This document shows positions 11,380 to 24,957 of a stretch of 64,000 bases of DNA, in pieces. Positions within the stretch are counted from its first letter, which is position 1; the number at the start of each line of letters is the position of its first letter. Below the pieces are notes generated by a model. It had not been told where the DNA came from. It did not search any database and saw only the letters and a program-made list of their open reading frames with translations. The translations under genes and the position numbers were made by a program. Source of the DNA: Nageia nagi (taxonomy: Eukaryota > Pinophyta); assembly GCA_050084985.1 (NCBI GenBank), contig JBITNC010000002.1:25358001-25422000 (forward strand), in the 5' to 3' direction.

Positions 11380-13150
11380 TCTTACAACATTATATGTAAT
11401 AGAATCTTCCTCCTATGAAGCCCTCAAAACATGAAGATAAGAGGCTTTCACAATAAAAATGTTTTCTACCTTATTATAAAATTAGGATATAAAATATTGA
11501 ATATCTCTTATTATATCATCAAGGGATTCCTATCATATAACTTCTTGTTGGGTAGATTACTGATCCATGCAATGGAGAGTATACCTTATACAATTCATAT
11601 ATTTATCAAATTTGAGCATAATTAAGTAATATATAAGCATACAACTAATTAAGAGCCATACAATAATTATCATGTTATTAGAATTGAAACATCAAAACTT
11701 GTATTTAATGATATAATGTTTCATGAGATAAACCATTAATTAGTTAATCAATGTTAATGGAGTCACATGATAGAACAAATATTGAGGAGAAAAATAAACT
11801 CACATCATTGATGTAGGTCCTTGTTCTTATAAGATAAGTAGTTTCAAGCTTATAGGATGACTTTACAACATCAACAATCTATAAATAGGCCCTTTTCCAA
11901 AGTGTTTACATTTTAAGACACCTATCCTAATATGGTTGAGATTTAGGATTTATTTTATGCAATGCTTAGATTTGGGTCTCAATACAATAAAATGCTTAAA
12001 AAAGGTGATAATAATAATAATAATAATAAGCTCCTAAATTAGGTTAGAAGTTAATATTTAGAAGAGGAACAAATCTAAATAAGGAAAAATAATAGAATAA
12101 TAGAAAAATTAGTTATAAGAGGACAACAACAACTTCATGAAGTACATGGAAACAAATTCAAAAATTTTGGGATACTATATAAATAAAATTTCCAATTATA
12201 AATAAAAAAGGTTAGGAAATAATGAACAAGGTATACATGAGTTTCTTGAGCAATAGTAAAGGCCTCTTAAAAGAGCAGTCTTAGGCTATGTTTCAATCTA
12301 ATTAGAATATTGTTATGAAAAATTAGAAGAAAATGATTTTGCCTATAATATTCAATTAGTGTCATACCTTGTTTGAGTGTGCTAACATGATTGATTTTGC
12401 CTCTATTATTCCCTTACTCTTTCTTAAGTCCATTAGTGATGAGTGTTTTGATGTCAATCGTTATATAGATATTTTTTAGAATGATGATGCATTGCTTGAT
12501 TTCTTAGGAGGTAAATATAAGTAACAACCATACCACCCTAAGAAAACTTTTGAATATCCTCTTTACACTAACACATATATCAATGAAAGTATAGAATATG
12601 ATTACAATTATATCACAAATGATGAAGATTACAACAATGACATAACAAATAGTATCTTGCTTCCTTAAATCTTAATATCCTAATATCTCAAATTATGTAA
12701 ATATCAGGTATTTATACATTTTATTTTTTCCTTAGTTGTTTTATAGAATTACATTTGCTTCCCATCCCTTGTCATTTTAATGATGAATCTACTTTACTTA
12801 ATGAGAAATTTGTAGATGCAAACATAGTCACATCTAAAAATATTAAATTATTCAAAGTGGGTGTTTTCTTTGTAAAGTATAAGAAATATGTGGATCTTTA
12901 CTAATTGAATTTGTTAATAATTTTGTTTGATGATATGCTTGGATTAGATACTAGATTTATTATGCATAACCTTATTCATGAAGATGTCAAGCCATGTAAA
13001 TAAAAGTTAAGAAAAATATATCTTAAATTTTTTTTGTTAACCAAGAAAGAAATTGAAAAATACTTAAATGCAAAATTTATCAAAGACATAGATTATTCTA
13101 CATGGATCTCTAAGATTCTTCCCTCAAAAAAGCTTAATAAATAATTGAGG
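11380..13150 (+). pseudogene. Ty3/gypsy protease-RT remnant (element K, right part)
   Basis: Around 11545-11600 the frame reads FLLGRLLIHAMESIPYTIH. This matches the LLGRPWLHDMDVIPYTIH found just after the protease of gypsy element G (22085). Around 12940-13140 it reads LTKKEIEKYLNAKFI followed by DYSTWISKILP. This is the N-terminal part of a gypsy reverse transcriptase (compare G at 23300-23390). The frame is broken by stops, and the RT stops before its catalytic motifs. The intervening 11650-12900 has no recognisable domain. Confidence 0.7.
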
Positions 13151-15829
13151 GTATATGATAAATCATGAAATTAACCTTTAGTCGACCATTTTACTTTACT
13201 TCCTCTTTCCCATTCTCATTCCTTTTTTGTGAAATATGTATATTTTTCCCTAATATCATAATGATCATTGTTGGATTAGTGATTTAGTTATTTAATGTGT
13301 TTTGATATTTTTACTTGTATTTTGATTAGGTTAGAAATATGGAATATTGCACATAACTACTTGTAGACCAAGATCTTTCGCATCCTTTCTTGGAAATTTA
13401 GTGCACATCGACAACTTAGATCACTTTTTCCTCTACGAGTGTGCATGGTGCTCGCCAACCTATAGATAGATACATTTATGCCTACCATGTCACTTCACTA
13501 AAATCTTATGGAACACACTCACAGTCATTTCTAAAATTTATTTTTTCTTATGAGTTAGTAGATCATAATGACGACAACACGAATTCACTCACAAATTGTT
13601 AGTATTGTTGGACTATAATAATTAGTGCTCATATATGGTGTATGAGATCAGATTAATTTTAAACGTATATGAATTCTTCAAATTTATTTTATATGTATTT
13701 GAGTTTATGTTTTCCTAATATTTTAGTCATAGGATTTTGCCAAAATAATAGAGGAATAATAATAAAGGAGGTTGTTATGTTATATTGCTCCATCTAGTAC
13801 ATATATTGTGTAGATGTTACATTTTACATAATTATTGTTACTGTAATGTAAAAGACCTATCAATAGAAAATAAGATATTGCTAAATGGATCAGTGCAAGA
13901 AGTTGGGTCCATTTTATGCTCAAAAAGTGGAAGTGTTTTTCTTGATTGTCAAGTTTGGGCACAATCGATCTCAAAATTTGAAGCACTTAGACAATGAATA
14001 ATGAAAAAGGTCACTATAGTGAAAATGTAGTGCTCATAGTCTAGTTTTGAAATATGTAATTTATTCTAATACCCATATGATAAAAATTAAATTTTGATAG
14101 GGATGAATAAAAACTACTTTTTAAAATATATTATTTTAGGACCATACTATGCACATGTTTGACAAACATAATTTGACCTAAATCAAAGTGTTTTTTAAAA
14201 TTATTTTGGGAATAGATACCTAGGAAACTGAAGCTTGTCATGGATATTTTTCCATAATTTTTTCATAATTTTTTTTTATTATTAATTTTGTATTGTACAT
14301 GTTTGTTATTTAGAAAAGTGCTCTTATTTGGCATGCATAATTTGACCTAAACTTATTCTTTTTTCAATTTTGTTTTTATCTTGTAGAGAATTGTTTGTAG
14401 CTTGTCCACATACAATTTTTTTCATCATTTCCAAAAAATTTAAAAGTTATTGAGAAAATAAGATACCCTCATATTTTAAGTATATGGATCAGTTTAATTG
14501 AAAATTAATTGAAAAATATAAAAACTAATCCAATTGTAAAAAAAATTGAATATTTGAAATTTGCACTCTTTCATTTGTAATGGGTTTTAATTTCATGAAA
14601 AATTATTTCAAAAACTCCATCAAACGTATTCCCAAAGTTGAGATTTTTCATTGAAATTGTAATGAACACATACTTGTAGGTCCAAGGCTAAGGTTGGCTC
14701 ACCAAGCCTTTCCCAAGCCTAAAATTGATCTTGAATTAGAGGTAAAAGGATTTAAATATATCGAAATCCTGATTTAAATTCAAAAATCAAATCTTGATAT
14801 ATATTAGGATCCCAATTTTTGATAAGTAATTTTTGTTGCAAAAAATGTTGGGATCCCGATAAAAATTAGGATCTCGATTGTTCCTTACCCATCATTAACA
14901 AAAAACTACTACGGTCTATTATGTGGATTATGGTTTTGAGGATCAAGATCTCGATCCTTGTTGGGATCCCAATATGAATTTAGGCTCTAGATCCTGATGT
15001 ATTTTATTATAGCATCCTAATTTTTTTGATATTGAGTTTAATTTGTAAGACTTACTCTTTAAGTGGACTCATCTTCTTGCTTTCACCCCAATTTTATCAT
15101 AATTTTATTAATATATTTATTAATGAAAATTATGATATATTTGGAAATCTTATTTTGATTTATTTTTATAGGAATCAAACCTCTCTATTGGCTCAATTAT
15201 GGATCCACGCACACCTTTAGATCAAGGATTCAATTCTCTCATTTGTAGGTACAAATTAACACTTTTGTTAAAGTGTTCATGCATGCAATTTCTTGGTAAT
15301 TCATTGTTTACTAACATGTGTCTCATTTGAAGTACATTAATGGTTGACTATAATTGTCTTAATTCTTATTTATTTCTATTGAATGTTATCATTTCTTATA
15401 ATTCATTTCTTTCTAGAGTAGAGTTTAATTCCTAAAACATTTCTAATATTTCTATATAAACTTTAATTTTCTAGTAATTTTATATTTTCCTTAGTTTTCA
15501 TTCACTAATAATTTCTTATTTTGCTTTATTTTTTTCCTAGTAATTTCCTATTTTCCTTTGAAGATTTTAAATTCATATTGTTCTTCCTTAGAATAGAAAA
15601 TTAAATAATCTAACCTTTATAATTCTAAAAGCTTTACTACAAAAATAGGATTAATCACCACCTATCTCCATAAATTATGCATGAAGACTTGCAAATCAAA
15701 ACTACCTTGGTTGATTATTAAATGACATATCAAAATAGTCATTTTTGCACTATTTTTGGGGAATGTGTCAAGATTTTTTGAGTGATTGATCCATGTTACA
15801 ATGGTGTTGAATGTCTCAAGTTAGAGACC
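13151..15829. other. AT-rich region without recognisable genes
   Basis: No supported coding region. Between about 14755 and 15000 the motif GGATCCCGAT or GGATCTCGAT recurs irregularly. Short frames at 13785-13997 and 15026-15220 are not recognised. Confidence 0.55.
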
Positions 15830-16280
15830 AGAGAGGAAGATTCATTTCTACTAGGGGTTGAGGAATAAGATGAGGTAAACCACCTCTAGAACCAAAAAAT
15901 ATACCTAGTTTTTTTTTTTTTAAATCCTACAATATGTAGAACCTCTTCTCATGTAGATACCAATTTTAGAAGATAATTTCAATGCACCTTATATTGAAAA
16001 TCCCTTTCCACCTAAAGGAGAATCCACCCCTACACCACAAAAAGTTGAAGCACATCATGATCCTAAAGCTCTAATCAAAATTTGATAATCTGCAAATCAA
16101 CCTTATCATATATAAACTAGACATATATTTTCTTAGAATACTGAATTGATTATAACTTAGATTACCTTGATTCTAGTTCAACTACATTTGATCCTACTTC
16201 AATATCAATACACCTAGAAACAACTTTGAATTCTATTGAATGCCTTGGGTAACTAAACTCATGGTTGAACATGAAAATTA

Positions 16281-16530
16281 TTGAAAACTTTCACATTTCT
16301 AATTAGGGTACCCACTGAAGAGGCACTTATGAAGAATATCTCTCCATATGATCTTACCACCTTTAAAGGTATATCCTATGAGGATCTTGATACTTTTTTG
16401 TTCGAATTTGAGGTTCTATGTAAAACCTACGATTATACAAAGGATGCCCAAAAGTTAAAGTTTTTCCCTAACACCCTTAAGGGTGTTTATCTAACTTGGT
16501 TTATGATCTTAGTAAAAACTCAATAAATAC
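16281..16530 (+). pseudogene. Ty3/gypsy-type gag fragment (element H)
   Basis: The frame reads LTTFKGISYEDLDTFLFEF, then AQKLKFFPNTLKGVYLTWFM. This is the typical gypsy gag layout, where the segment after the YEDLDTFLFEF helix ends in LKGxxxxWF. It ends at a TAA (16524-16526), but related coding-like sequence continues to about 16700 in broken frames (LLSILDKIG region). There is no zinc knuckle. Confidence 0.65.
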
Positions 16531-18219
16531 TTGAGAAGATATGAAAACTAAATTACTTGTAAAATACTAAGACTATTGCAGAGTCAATTATTGAGTATCC
16601 TTGATAAAATAGGTAAGAAGAATTATCCTCAATTAGCTAAAGAGGTTAATGATGTCATGATATATCTAATGCAAATATATGACAAAGGTAAACTTGATTT
16701 AGCATATATTTTTCTTGTTATTTTGCATCTCATGTAGCACATATATGCATTTCATGTAGGATAGACATCCAACTCATGTAGCATAGGATTGCATTCTCAT
16801 AAATACATCTTGCATTTTCATAATCACCCCCTTTATTGGTTGGGGGCATAATTAACCATCATATTTTTATGTCTTTTTGGCTAATTCTATCCAAGTTTAT
16901 CTAAGTCAGTTCAAGTTAGTCCAAATTTATCCAAGTCACTCCAAATTTGTCCAACATTATCCATGTTTGTCCAAAGTTGTAAAATGTTATCAAGGATATC
17001 CAAAAATTTGACTATATCCTAAAACATCATAATACCATTTTAGAAATGGGCAAAGTTCATTTCCAAAATATCATATCGGTATGATAATTTTGCAAGGTAA
17101 AAATTAACATATTTTTATGAAGAAAGCTCAGTGCTAATGCTACCGGTAGTGTTAGCATTGCATGAATAAATCTAATTACATATTTGGATAGATCTCAAAA
17201 AGTTAAGCAATTAAAAAAAAATGATCTCCAAATTCCTCATGGTTCAAAAAAAATAATCATTTCAAGTTTCAAGTTTCAAAAAGTGTGAAAAATCAAGTTT
17301 GAGAGAATTGGACAAGCATAAACTAAGAGGACCAAGATTATGAAATGAGAAAATTCAAAATTCAAATTTAAAGGTAAATATGATATCAAGTTCATATGTA
17401 TGTTCTAAACATTATTTCTCATATTTGCAAGCAAATATAATTTATTTCAAGGATATATGCAAAAATTTCCCAAAGTTGTCAACAAATTACAAGAATGTCA
17501 AAAACTCAAGTTTTTATTCTAAAGTACCAATATTAATGAATATCAGGTATACACATTTCTAATATATCCATCATGCCTTCTAATATTTCCTTTCAAATGT
17601 ACTTATTCATTATAAACTTAGAAGGTTCTCATGGAATAAGGGCATAAGTTTTCAACTTGGGAGGAGCCAAGTTGCCCATATGAATAAGATTTTGAGTTTA
17701 GTTAGGTTTCATATTCAATTTTGGGGATCGATATCATATTTTAAGTTCATAAAGGTCAGTTGAATAATATGATAAATTGTAAAAAATATCAATATCCAAA
17801 TATTTAAGTTCCCTAATGTTAGTGCTCCAAACAACATTAATGTTGGGGATCAAGGTTACATATTAGTTATAAACTTAGAATCATAATGCCTCATGAATTA
17901 AGTTCAAAGGGTTTAACTTAGATATTCCCTAGCATCAATTTTGGGAGCATATGATCATATCTTGGGGGTATGCCCTTAAGAAATCAAAAGCCATAAACAC
18001 TTAATTCACTTATTTTTTTAGTTATAATTTTCATCCTTCACATGCATAATGATATATTCTATATGATCTATATAAACACATGATTTATATGTTCACATGC
18101 TCTTATGATTCATAAATTTTAAAATGTTCTTTATGTTCATAAGGTCATAAATTTTTAAATTTTAAAAGTTTATAATTTCTCAAGAGTAACAATGTTTTCA
18201 AGTGCAAAAGGCCCTTTAT

Positions 18220-18570
18220 ATTCTCATGATCATACAATTTTAAATCTATCTATTTTTAGTTCTTTCATGATCATCATCACATGCTCACATGATTCTATCT
18301 TCAATGCTCTCATGATCTCATAATTTTAAAGTCTTCTATATTCACATAATTTTATATTTACATGCTCTCATGATTAGATGATTCCAAAGTGTTCTATCTT
18401 CACATGCTTTCATGATCACATGATTTCAAATTTTTCTATCTTCACATGCTCTCATGATCACATGATTCCAAAGTGTTATATATTCATAGGCTCTTATGAT
18501 CACATGATTTCAAAGTTTTATATCTTCACATGTTCTCATGATCACATGGTTTCTAAAGTTTTCATATGTT
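18220..18570 (+). repeat. 42-bp minisatellite
   Basis: The unit contains TCACATGCTCTCATGATCACATGATT and recurs every 42 bases at 18413, 18455, 18497 and 18539. More diverged units lie to the left. Because 42 is a multiple of three, it leaves an open frame of 14-residue repeats at 18378-18575. I regard that frame as a by-product. Confidence 0.85.
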
Positions 18571-19429
18571 CATAACTCATACTGCTCACAAATTCAAAGG
18601 TCTTTTATGTTCATATGGTCATAATGTTCCCAAGAATTATTTTACACCAAAAGATCAATGCATATTAGCCTCAACATTGTCGACAACGCTAGTGCTAGCA
18701 GGTTCATAGATAAGGAAAAATATTTTTAAGTACTCAAGATCAATCACAGAGAAAGTTAAAGGTTTCAAATTTAACAGTCAAAGGATAAAGGCAAGATATA
18801 AAAAGGATCCAAGGTTGCAAAAGTCACTCAACACTAGCGTTGGGGGTAACATACAAGTAAATACAACATTTTCACAAGAAAATACCTTGGGGAATGTCCT
18901 CAAGCATCTAAAAAGGGAGTTTTATCACCTTATATAATTCTTTCAAAGTACATTGTTATGATTTCAAATTATTTTCAAAGTTGTCAATTACATATGATCT
19001 TAAATGTTATATAAGTTCTTATGATTTAAATAAGTTTTCCAAGTACAATGGCATATTATATATTGTAATTTTTCTTTAATTTATGTTCCTTTATCACTAA
19101 TAAATCTATATATGAAAAAATCTTGCAAATTGTTATGATAAAATTTCTTTCATTTATGTTTCTTATGTCAATGATAAATCAATGGATTATGAAATCTTTA
19201 ATTTCAAAATGTCTATTGTTTCAAAATATTCAAAAACCTCATATGCATATTTATGATCATGCTTTGTTGGTTCGGGATATAATTAACCATCATTCTATGC
19301 TTCCTTCTCACACATTCCCAATAATACCTAGGGAAAAGGGTACCCACAATGCATAGTTCATTATGATGAATTTACAAATCCTAATGATACATAGGGTAAA
19401 GGGTATCTACAATGACAAGTTCATTGTAA

Positions 19430-19641
19430 TGATTACTTTTATAATCACCTTTATTGGTTAGATTAGTAACCATCACTATGATTGATTTTATGATCACACA
19501 TTTTGGTTGGGTTATTAACCATCACTATGATTATCTTTATGATCACCTTTGTTGGTTGGGTTATTAACCATCACTATCATTGTTTTTATGATCACCTTTG
19601 TTGGTTGGGTTATTAACCATCACTATAATTGTCTTAATGAT
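19430..19641 (+). repeat. 49-bp minisatellite, left part
   Basis: Four units of exactly 49 bases (CCATCAC marks at 19470, 19519, 19568 and 19617), with core TTGGTTGGGTTATTAACCATCAC. The array continues at 28100-28200 on the other side of element G. It ends in ATGAT (19637-19641), the presumed target duplication of G. A related motif, GGTTGGGGGCATAATTAACC, stands at 16842 and, reversed, at 34785. Confidence 0.85.
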
Positions 19642-20230
19642 TGTATATACCTAAAAAGGAATTATTATTTATTTAATAATTCATTTTAGATCCTCAATGA
19701 TATTTATTGTAAAAAGGGGTTAAAATAATACCCAAGGCAATGTAATCGATGTAATGTACCATTGTACAATGTGCAATGATCTCAAGAATCAAAGAAGACA
19801 AGGATGTTTACATAAAGACACATCAAATAAAATGTAACATCATCATACAAGGCATCCAAAATATCAAGGAATATTTCAACTAATGCAAGATCATTCTATC
19901 CTACCAACAATGGTGTTTTATAACACCATCACTGCATAGATCTGATAAACCTTTTTACTTGCTCTCGCATATCTTTGATTCCTTTTATTGATATATTTAT
20001 TCCATGCATCTAGCAGCATGGCATCTTTAGGTCATTGGCAACATTTATCTTTATGAATACATTCTGGTGATTGATGAATGGTTTTTGTTATTTCACTATT
20101 ATGTGATTGTAATGAATGTACATTATTTATCATTATTTTTTTGATGTCATATTTCTGATATATTCTTCAATTAAATATTATAGATAAATAGTGCATTGAT
20201 TTATCAATTATGCATTATTTTGGGTCTACA
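19642..20230 (+). repeat. 5' LTR of element G (about 589 bp)
   Basis: It starts TGTATATACC, ends GGGTCTACA, and aligns with 27478-28094. The bases just inside, TTTAGGTGAACC, resemble TTTGGTGAACC found next to the LTR of element J, so this is the likely primer-binding region. The exact start is less certain than the end. Confidence 0.75.
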
Positions 20231-20439
20231 TTTAGGTGAACCTATATGTTCGATTTATCTTTCCCTCTCGATGACGATGAGATCTTGTGAGAATTCTATA
20301 ACATATCTACATTATCAATAGAATTAATAGTTGTTTTTAGGTCATTAGCAACGTTAGCATGGAAAAATAAATTTGATAAATGCTTATAGAAGTTCATACA
20401 CTACGCAAAGAGGTAAATGAATTAAAATGATTAGGTAGT

Positions 20440-21521
20440 TTGCTAATAGTGCTAGATCCTATCATAGCTACAAGACTTACTAATCTTGAAAATAGTATGA
20501 TATCACAATTGGATGAAGAGGATTATTATGGTGTATTCATCTCACCCTTGTCTAAGGAGATATACAATTTTCCCCTACCACCCGAGCACAAGACCTCCAA
20601 GTTTGAGATGTTTAGTGGTAAATAAGACCTAAAATAACATCTTATCAGCTTTCATGAAGAGTGCTTGTTGAAACTAGGTTCGAAGGAGAAGTTAATGGCA
20701 AAATTCTTCCCAAGGAGTCTAAAAGGTGATACTAGTCAATGGTTCTATAATTTTCCTGGTGGTTCAATTGATTCTTTCAAATCATTAATCAAGTTATTCA
20801 TGGGATAATACAAACACAATATCAAAGAGCAAAGTATTGTTACAGAGTTATGTGCAATTAGGCAAGGGGGTATTGAAATCCTAGAAAAATACATTCCACG
20901 GTTCAAAAAGGTATGGTAGTCAATTCAAAGTAAATTGGATCAAACTGAATTTTGTGCTATCTTTAGAGATTCTATTATACATATTCTTAATTTACATGCT
21001 CCTAGTAATAAAAATATTGGCTTTAAGCATTGATACAAGAATTATTGCAAAAAGAGAAAGTATTACTTAAATTAGGTGAGCTCAAGTATGCACCTAATCC
21101 TTTTCATAAGGAACATAGATGAACATATGCTAAAAAGGAATTAAAAACTGTGCATATGGCTAACATACTTGCTTCTCCACCAAATTTACAAAGATTTGCT
21201 ACCACAAAAGATATGAGATACACTTTTCCAATTCAACCATAATTTATTATGAGGGATCTAATGAAAAAGGGATTATTGCAACCAATGGAAAACTCAGCCC
21301 AAGATGATAATATTCCTATGGAAAAATCATATGCTTATTGCATATTTCATAAAAGGAATGATCATGGTATGAATTTTTGTAAGGCATTACAGGTAGCTAT
21401 ATTGGATCTTATTACAAAAGGAATGTATCAAATTGATCAAACAAATGCAAATCAAGGACATACAGTGAATACAATTTCAATGGAAAAAGAGGTGTGTGTA
21501 GGGTTAAGAAGAGGGTGTTAA
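20440..21521 (+). pseudogene. Gag of element G
   Basis: The N-terminal piece ends with LPPEHKTSKFEMFSGK. The gag core follows in another frame stretch, with FFPRSLKGDTSQWFYNF and SFKSLIKLF. The C-terminal part (21249-21521) holds the zinc-knuckle-like YCIFHKRNDHGMNFC, which has Cys-His-His-Cys spacing (CX2HX4HX4C) instead of the usual CX2CX4HX4C. A similar motif is visible in element J. Several stops (for example near 20808 and 20918) interrupt it. Confidence 0.75.
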
Positions 21522-21587
21522 AGGCATACTCCCAATCTAATCACTACAAAACAAGTAAGTATTCTACTTGATCCAAAGACATATAGT

Positions 21588-22309
21588 GTGATAGAGCAAT
21601 TAAAAACTACTCCTACAAAGATTAGTTTGTATGATCTTATATCCACATTTGAAGCATATAGGAAGATCCTATATGCTTTGTTCAAAAAGGAGGTAGTCCT
21701 TACAAATATGTTTACTTCTATGTTCTATGAAAAGATTAGAACTACTAAGGAATGTGATGCTATCTCTTTTTACAAATATGAAAAACTTAATAAAGAGTTG
21801 CTTTCTAAATGTTTAGCTTTAATAATTACACCTATGATTGATGGATGGGAAATCAAAAGAACCTTGGTAGATAATGGATCAATTGTTAATGTTTATTCCC
21901 ATAAGTTTTTGATTCAACTGAAAGAAAAAGGTGTAGAAGTTCCTCTATTAGAAGAAGCTAAATTTAAGATTAGGGCATATGATAGCTCATCTAAAAAATT
22001 GGTTGGGATAGCCACAATTATGGTAAAGGAGTAAGGATAATTGCAGCTTAATTTCAAGTGGTTGATTCCAAATTATCATATATTTTGTTATTGGGAAGGC
22101 CTTGGCTTCATGATATGGATGTGATCCCATATACAATACATGACAAATTAAAGTTTGAATTTCAAGGTGAGGTTTATATAGTGCTTGGTGATTCAAAACC
22201 ATATGATTTATGTAATGTAATAAATTTTGGAGAATTTACAATGACTTATCCTAGATATGAGATTGAGCCCTTAGAACACAATGCACTAGGGGAAAGTACT
22301 AAAAAATAG
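21588..22309 (+). pseudogene. Protease region of element G
   Basis: The first frame (21588-22034) is an unrecognised linker ending in a retropepsin-like segment, RTLVDNGSIVNVYS. There the catalytic D-S/T-G reads D-N-G, a variant seen in Tat-type elements. The second frame (22058-22309) continues with LLLGRPWLHDMDVIPYTIH, the conserved end of the gypsy protease domain. A stop and shift near 22032-22060 separate them. The acidic linker to RT lies at about 22539-22895. Confidence 0.75.
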
Positions 22310-23099
22310 ACTCAAATTACAAAAATTAGGATGGGTACTTATAAAATTAAGAACTTAGATTTATTTACGTATGTGAAAGATTTGGGATGACCCAAAATTC
22401 TATATATGGAGGGTCATCAATAGCATGCATTTCTGCTAAAGGGCCATCAGCGATGTGAAAATAGTGGAGATGAAAATGGATCTTGCTCTATCACATCTAT
22501 ATTGCTTAGTACTAACAAATAAATAACTCAAATGACCATTGACATGGGTAAACTCTTTCCATATCCTTTTATTCATAAGTATATTATTGAAAATTATAAG
22601 TACAAAGGGGGGGGGACTAGGAAAGTCTAAACAAGGGACGCCTTCATTTCTTGATAATTCTAAAACACAATTGACTAAGAATGGATCGGGAAGTGTTATC
22701 AATACTAAACAAGCCTTAGGACCTATTAAGTTTATGAAGGAATGTAATTTGATTGATATATCTGATGATATTGATAAAGACTTATGGATTGATGATACTA
22801 TTCCTCTAGAATTTGATTGCTTCAATATTGATGATGATATTTTAGAATTCTTGGGGGCACGTTTAGAATTGCATAAGTCTAAGGAAAAGAGGTAAGTGAG
22901 TTACGTTCTCAATGAATATGCTTATTTTGGTCAAGAAGTGAATTTCAATGAAGTGTTTCAGGTTTAACCAAAGGATAATGTTATAGATGACATACAAGGA
23001 TTAGAGGAATTACCTTCTCTATTGAAAAAGAAAGATGAGCTTACCTTTCCAACAGAAGAATTAGTGATTATCAACATTGGAACTACTGAGGAGAAATGA

Positions 23100-23830
23100 T
23101 TGGTGCAAATTGGAGCAACCCTCCCTACTCCACAATATGAAAGGTACAAAAATAAATTCATTGAACATCACAAGAATTTTTCTTGGTCTTACAATGATAT
23201 GCCTAGTTTAGATCCTTCATTTCTTATGCACAATCTACCACTTAAAAAGGGGGCTAAGCCAGTCAAACAAAATCCAAGAAAGATGCATCCTTCAAAAGTT
23301 TTGTTAGTTAAGAAAAAAATAGAGAAATATTTAAATGCTAGTTTTTATAGGCCAATTGATTATTCTGAATGGATGGCTAACATTTTTCCTATCACAAAGC
23401 CAATTGGGGAAATAAGGTTTTGCTTTGATTTTCAAGATATTAATAATGCTTATACTAAATATGATTTCACATTGCCTAATATTGATATGATTGTGAATAG
23501 CATAGATGGTCATGATACATTGTCTTTCATGGATGATTTTTTTGGTTATAATTTAATCTTAATCAATCCGATTGACCAACATAATACTATTTTTACCACT
23601 CCATGGGGCAATTTTTGTTAGAAGGTTATGTCTTTTGGACTAAAAAATGCAAGTGCTACTTATCAAAGGGCTATGGTTTCAATGTTTCATGAGCACATTC
23701 ATAAATCAATCAAGGTATACATTGATAACATATTGGTAAAGTCCAAGCAAGGTCAAGATCATTTGGAGATGCTTGAGGAAGTCTTCTAAATTTTGAAAAG
23801 GTAAAAACTTAGACTTAAACCACTAAATGT
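23100..23830 (+). pseudogene. Reverse transcriptase of element G (inactive)
   Basis: Visible in order: KKIEKYLNASFYRPIDYSEW (N-terminal RT), GEIRFCFDFQDINNAYTKYD (finger/palm), LSFMDDFFGYN (first catalytic Asp region), and after a TAG at 23619-23621 KVMSFGLKNASATYQRAM. The catalytic YXDD reads YIDN (asparagine codon at 23727-23729), so the enzyme would be dead even without the stops. The TAG sits where the family has tyrosine. Confidence 0.88.
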
Positions 23831-24102
23831 GCTTTTAGTGTTACTTTTGGAAATTTGTTGGGTTTCATGATATCTAAAAGAGGAATTGAATAGATCCAAA
23901 GAAAGTAAAAGCCATCATTAGCATGACTCCCTTGAAGAATCTAAAATAATTAAGGAGTCTCCAAGGAAATATCAATTTGGTAAGGAGGTTCATTTCCCAA
24001 CTTAGGGATAAGTGCATATCTTTCACACACTTACTAAAAAAGGATGTTAAATTTGTATGGGATGATAAATGTCAATAAGATTTTGAGGATATTAAATAGT
24101 AT

Positions 24103-24957
24103 TTGCTCAACCCCCCAATCCTAGTGCTTATGGACTTCTCCAATCCTACTTATTTCTATATCTTAGCTATAATATATGGCTTGGGGGCAATGTTGTGCCA
24201 AAAAGATGAGGAAAATAAAGAAAGAGTTATCTATTACCTTAGTAAAACTCTCATTGATTATGAAGCTAGGTACACACCAATGGAAAAACTTTGTTATGGT
24301 ATTGTATCTGCTACTGAAAAATTGAGACATTATTTGTTGTATTGTACTACATTTATTTTTAGCCCTATTAACCCATTGAAATATCTTGTGGCAAAGCAAC
24401 ATTGATCAGGTAGAGTTGCAAAATGGCTAATGTTATTACAATAATTTATTATTAATGTGATGAAATAGAAGTAAGTAAAAGGGAAAGCCATTACAAATTT
24501 GATAGTTGAATTCCCATACAATGACGAAGCAGTGGTCCATAAAGAATTTCTAGATGAGTATCAAGATGATCCACATCGTTAGCGGTGTATAGACCTATTA
24601 GAAGGCTACCAACGGTGTGATTTTGATGTGATGTTGATCCATGATGAATATATATGCCTCATGGAAGATGAACCCATTATTTGGATGTTATACTTTGATG
24701 GATATAAATTTTTGTATGGAGCAGGGGCAAGCATTGTCTTGGTTTCTCCTATAAATGAGGTAATCTCCATGGCTTATAAAATTAGTTTTGAATACCAAAA
24801 TAATATGGCAAAGTATGAAACATTGATATTGGGTTTGAAAGCAGCTGTTACATTAAGAATTAAAGATTTAGAGATTTATGGTGACTCACAACTTATCATT
24901 AACCAAACACAAGATATTTTTAATAAAAATGATGAGAAATTGAGGCCTATAAAGTAG
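24103..24957 (+). pseudogene. Two RNase H domains of element G
   Basis: The first (24103-24405) is the gypsy RNase H: LAIIYGLGAMLCQKDEENKE, YYLSKTLIDYEARYTPMEK. The second (24628-24957) is of archaeal/plant RNase H type: MLYFDGYKFLYGAGASIVLV, NMAKYETLILGLKAA, IYGDSQLIINQ, with the D-E-D catalytic set apparently kept. The pair identifies the Tat lineage. Stops between 24406 and 24627 separate them. Confidence 0.85.

Larger units (their letters stand above)
15830..19641 (+). mobile_element. Element H: gypsy-type gag followed by long non-coding repeat DNA
   Basis: A gypsy gag at 16281-16530 is followed by about 3 kb without pol. Two segments, 16700-17180 and 17340-17900, match element J in reverse complement (34930-34578 with 32604-32510, and 31150-30700). 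Gag plus a long shared non-coding region, found twice, suggests a non-autonomous gag-only element family. No LTRs could be placed for this copy, and its right side runs into the 49-bp array where element G inserted. Both ends are approximate. Confidence 0.5.

Noticed and set aside
18220-19641. CRISPR-like arrays
   Set aside because: The 42- and 49-bp units are directly tandem with no unique spacers, in a plant nuclear context.
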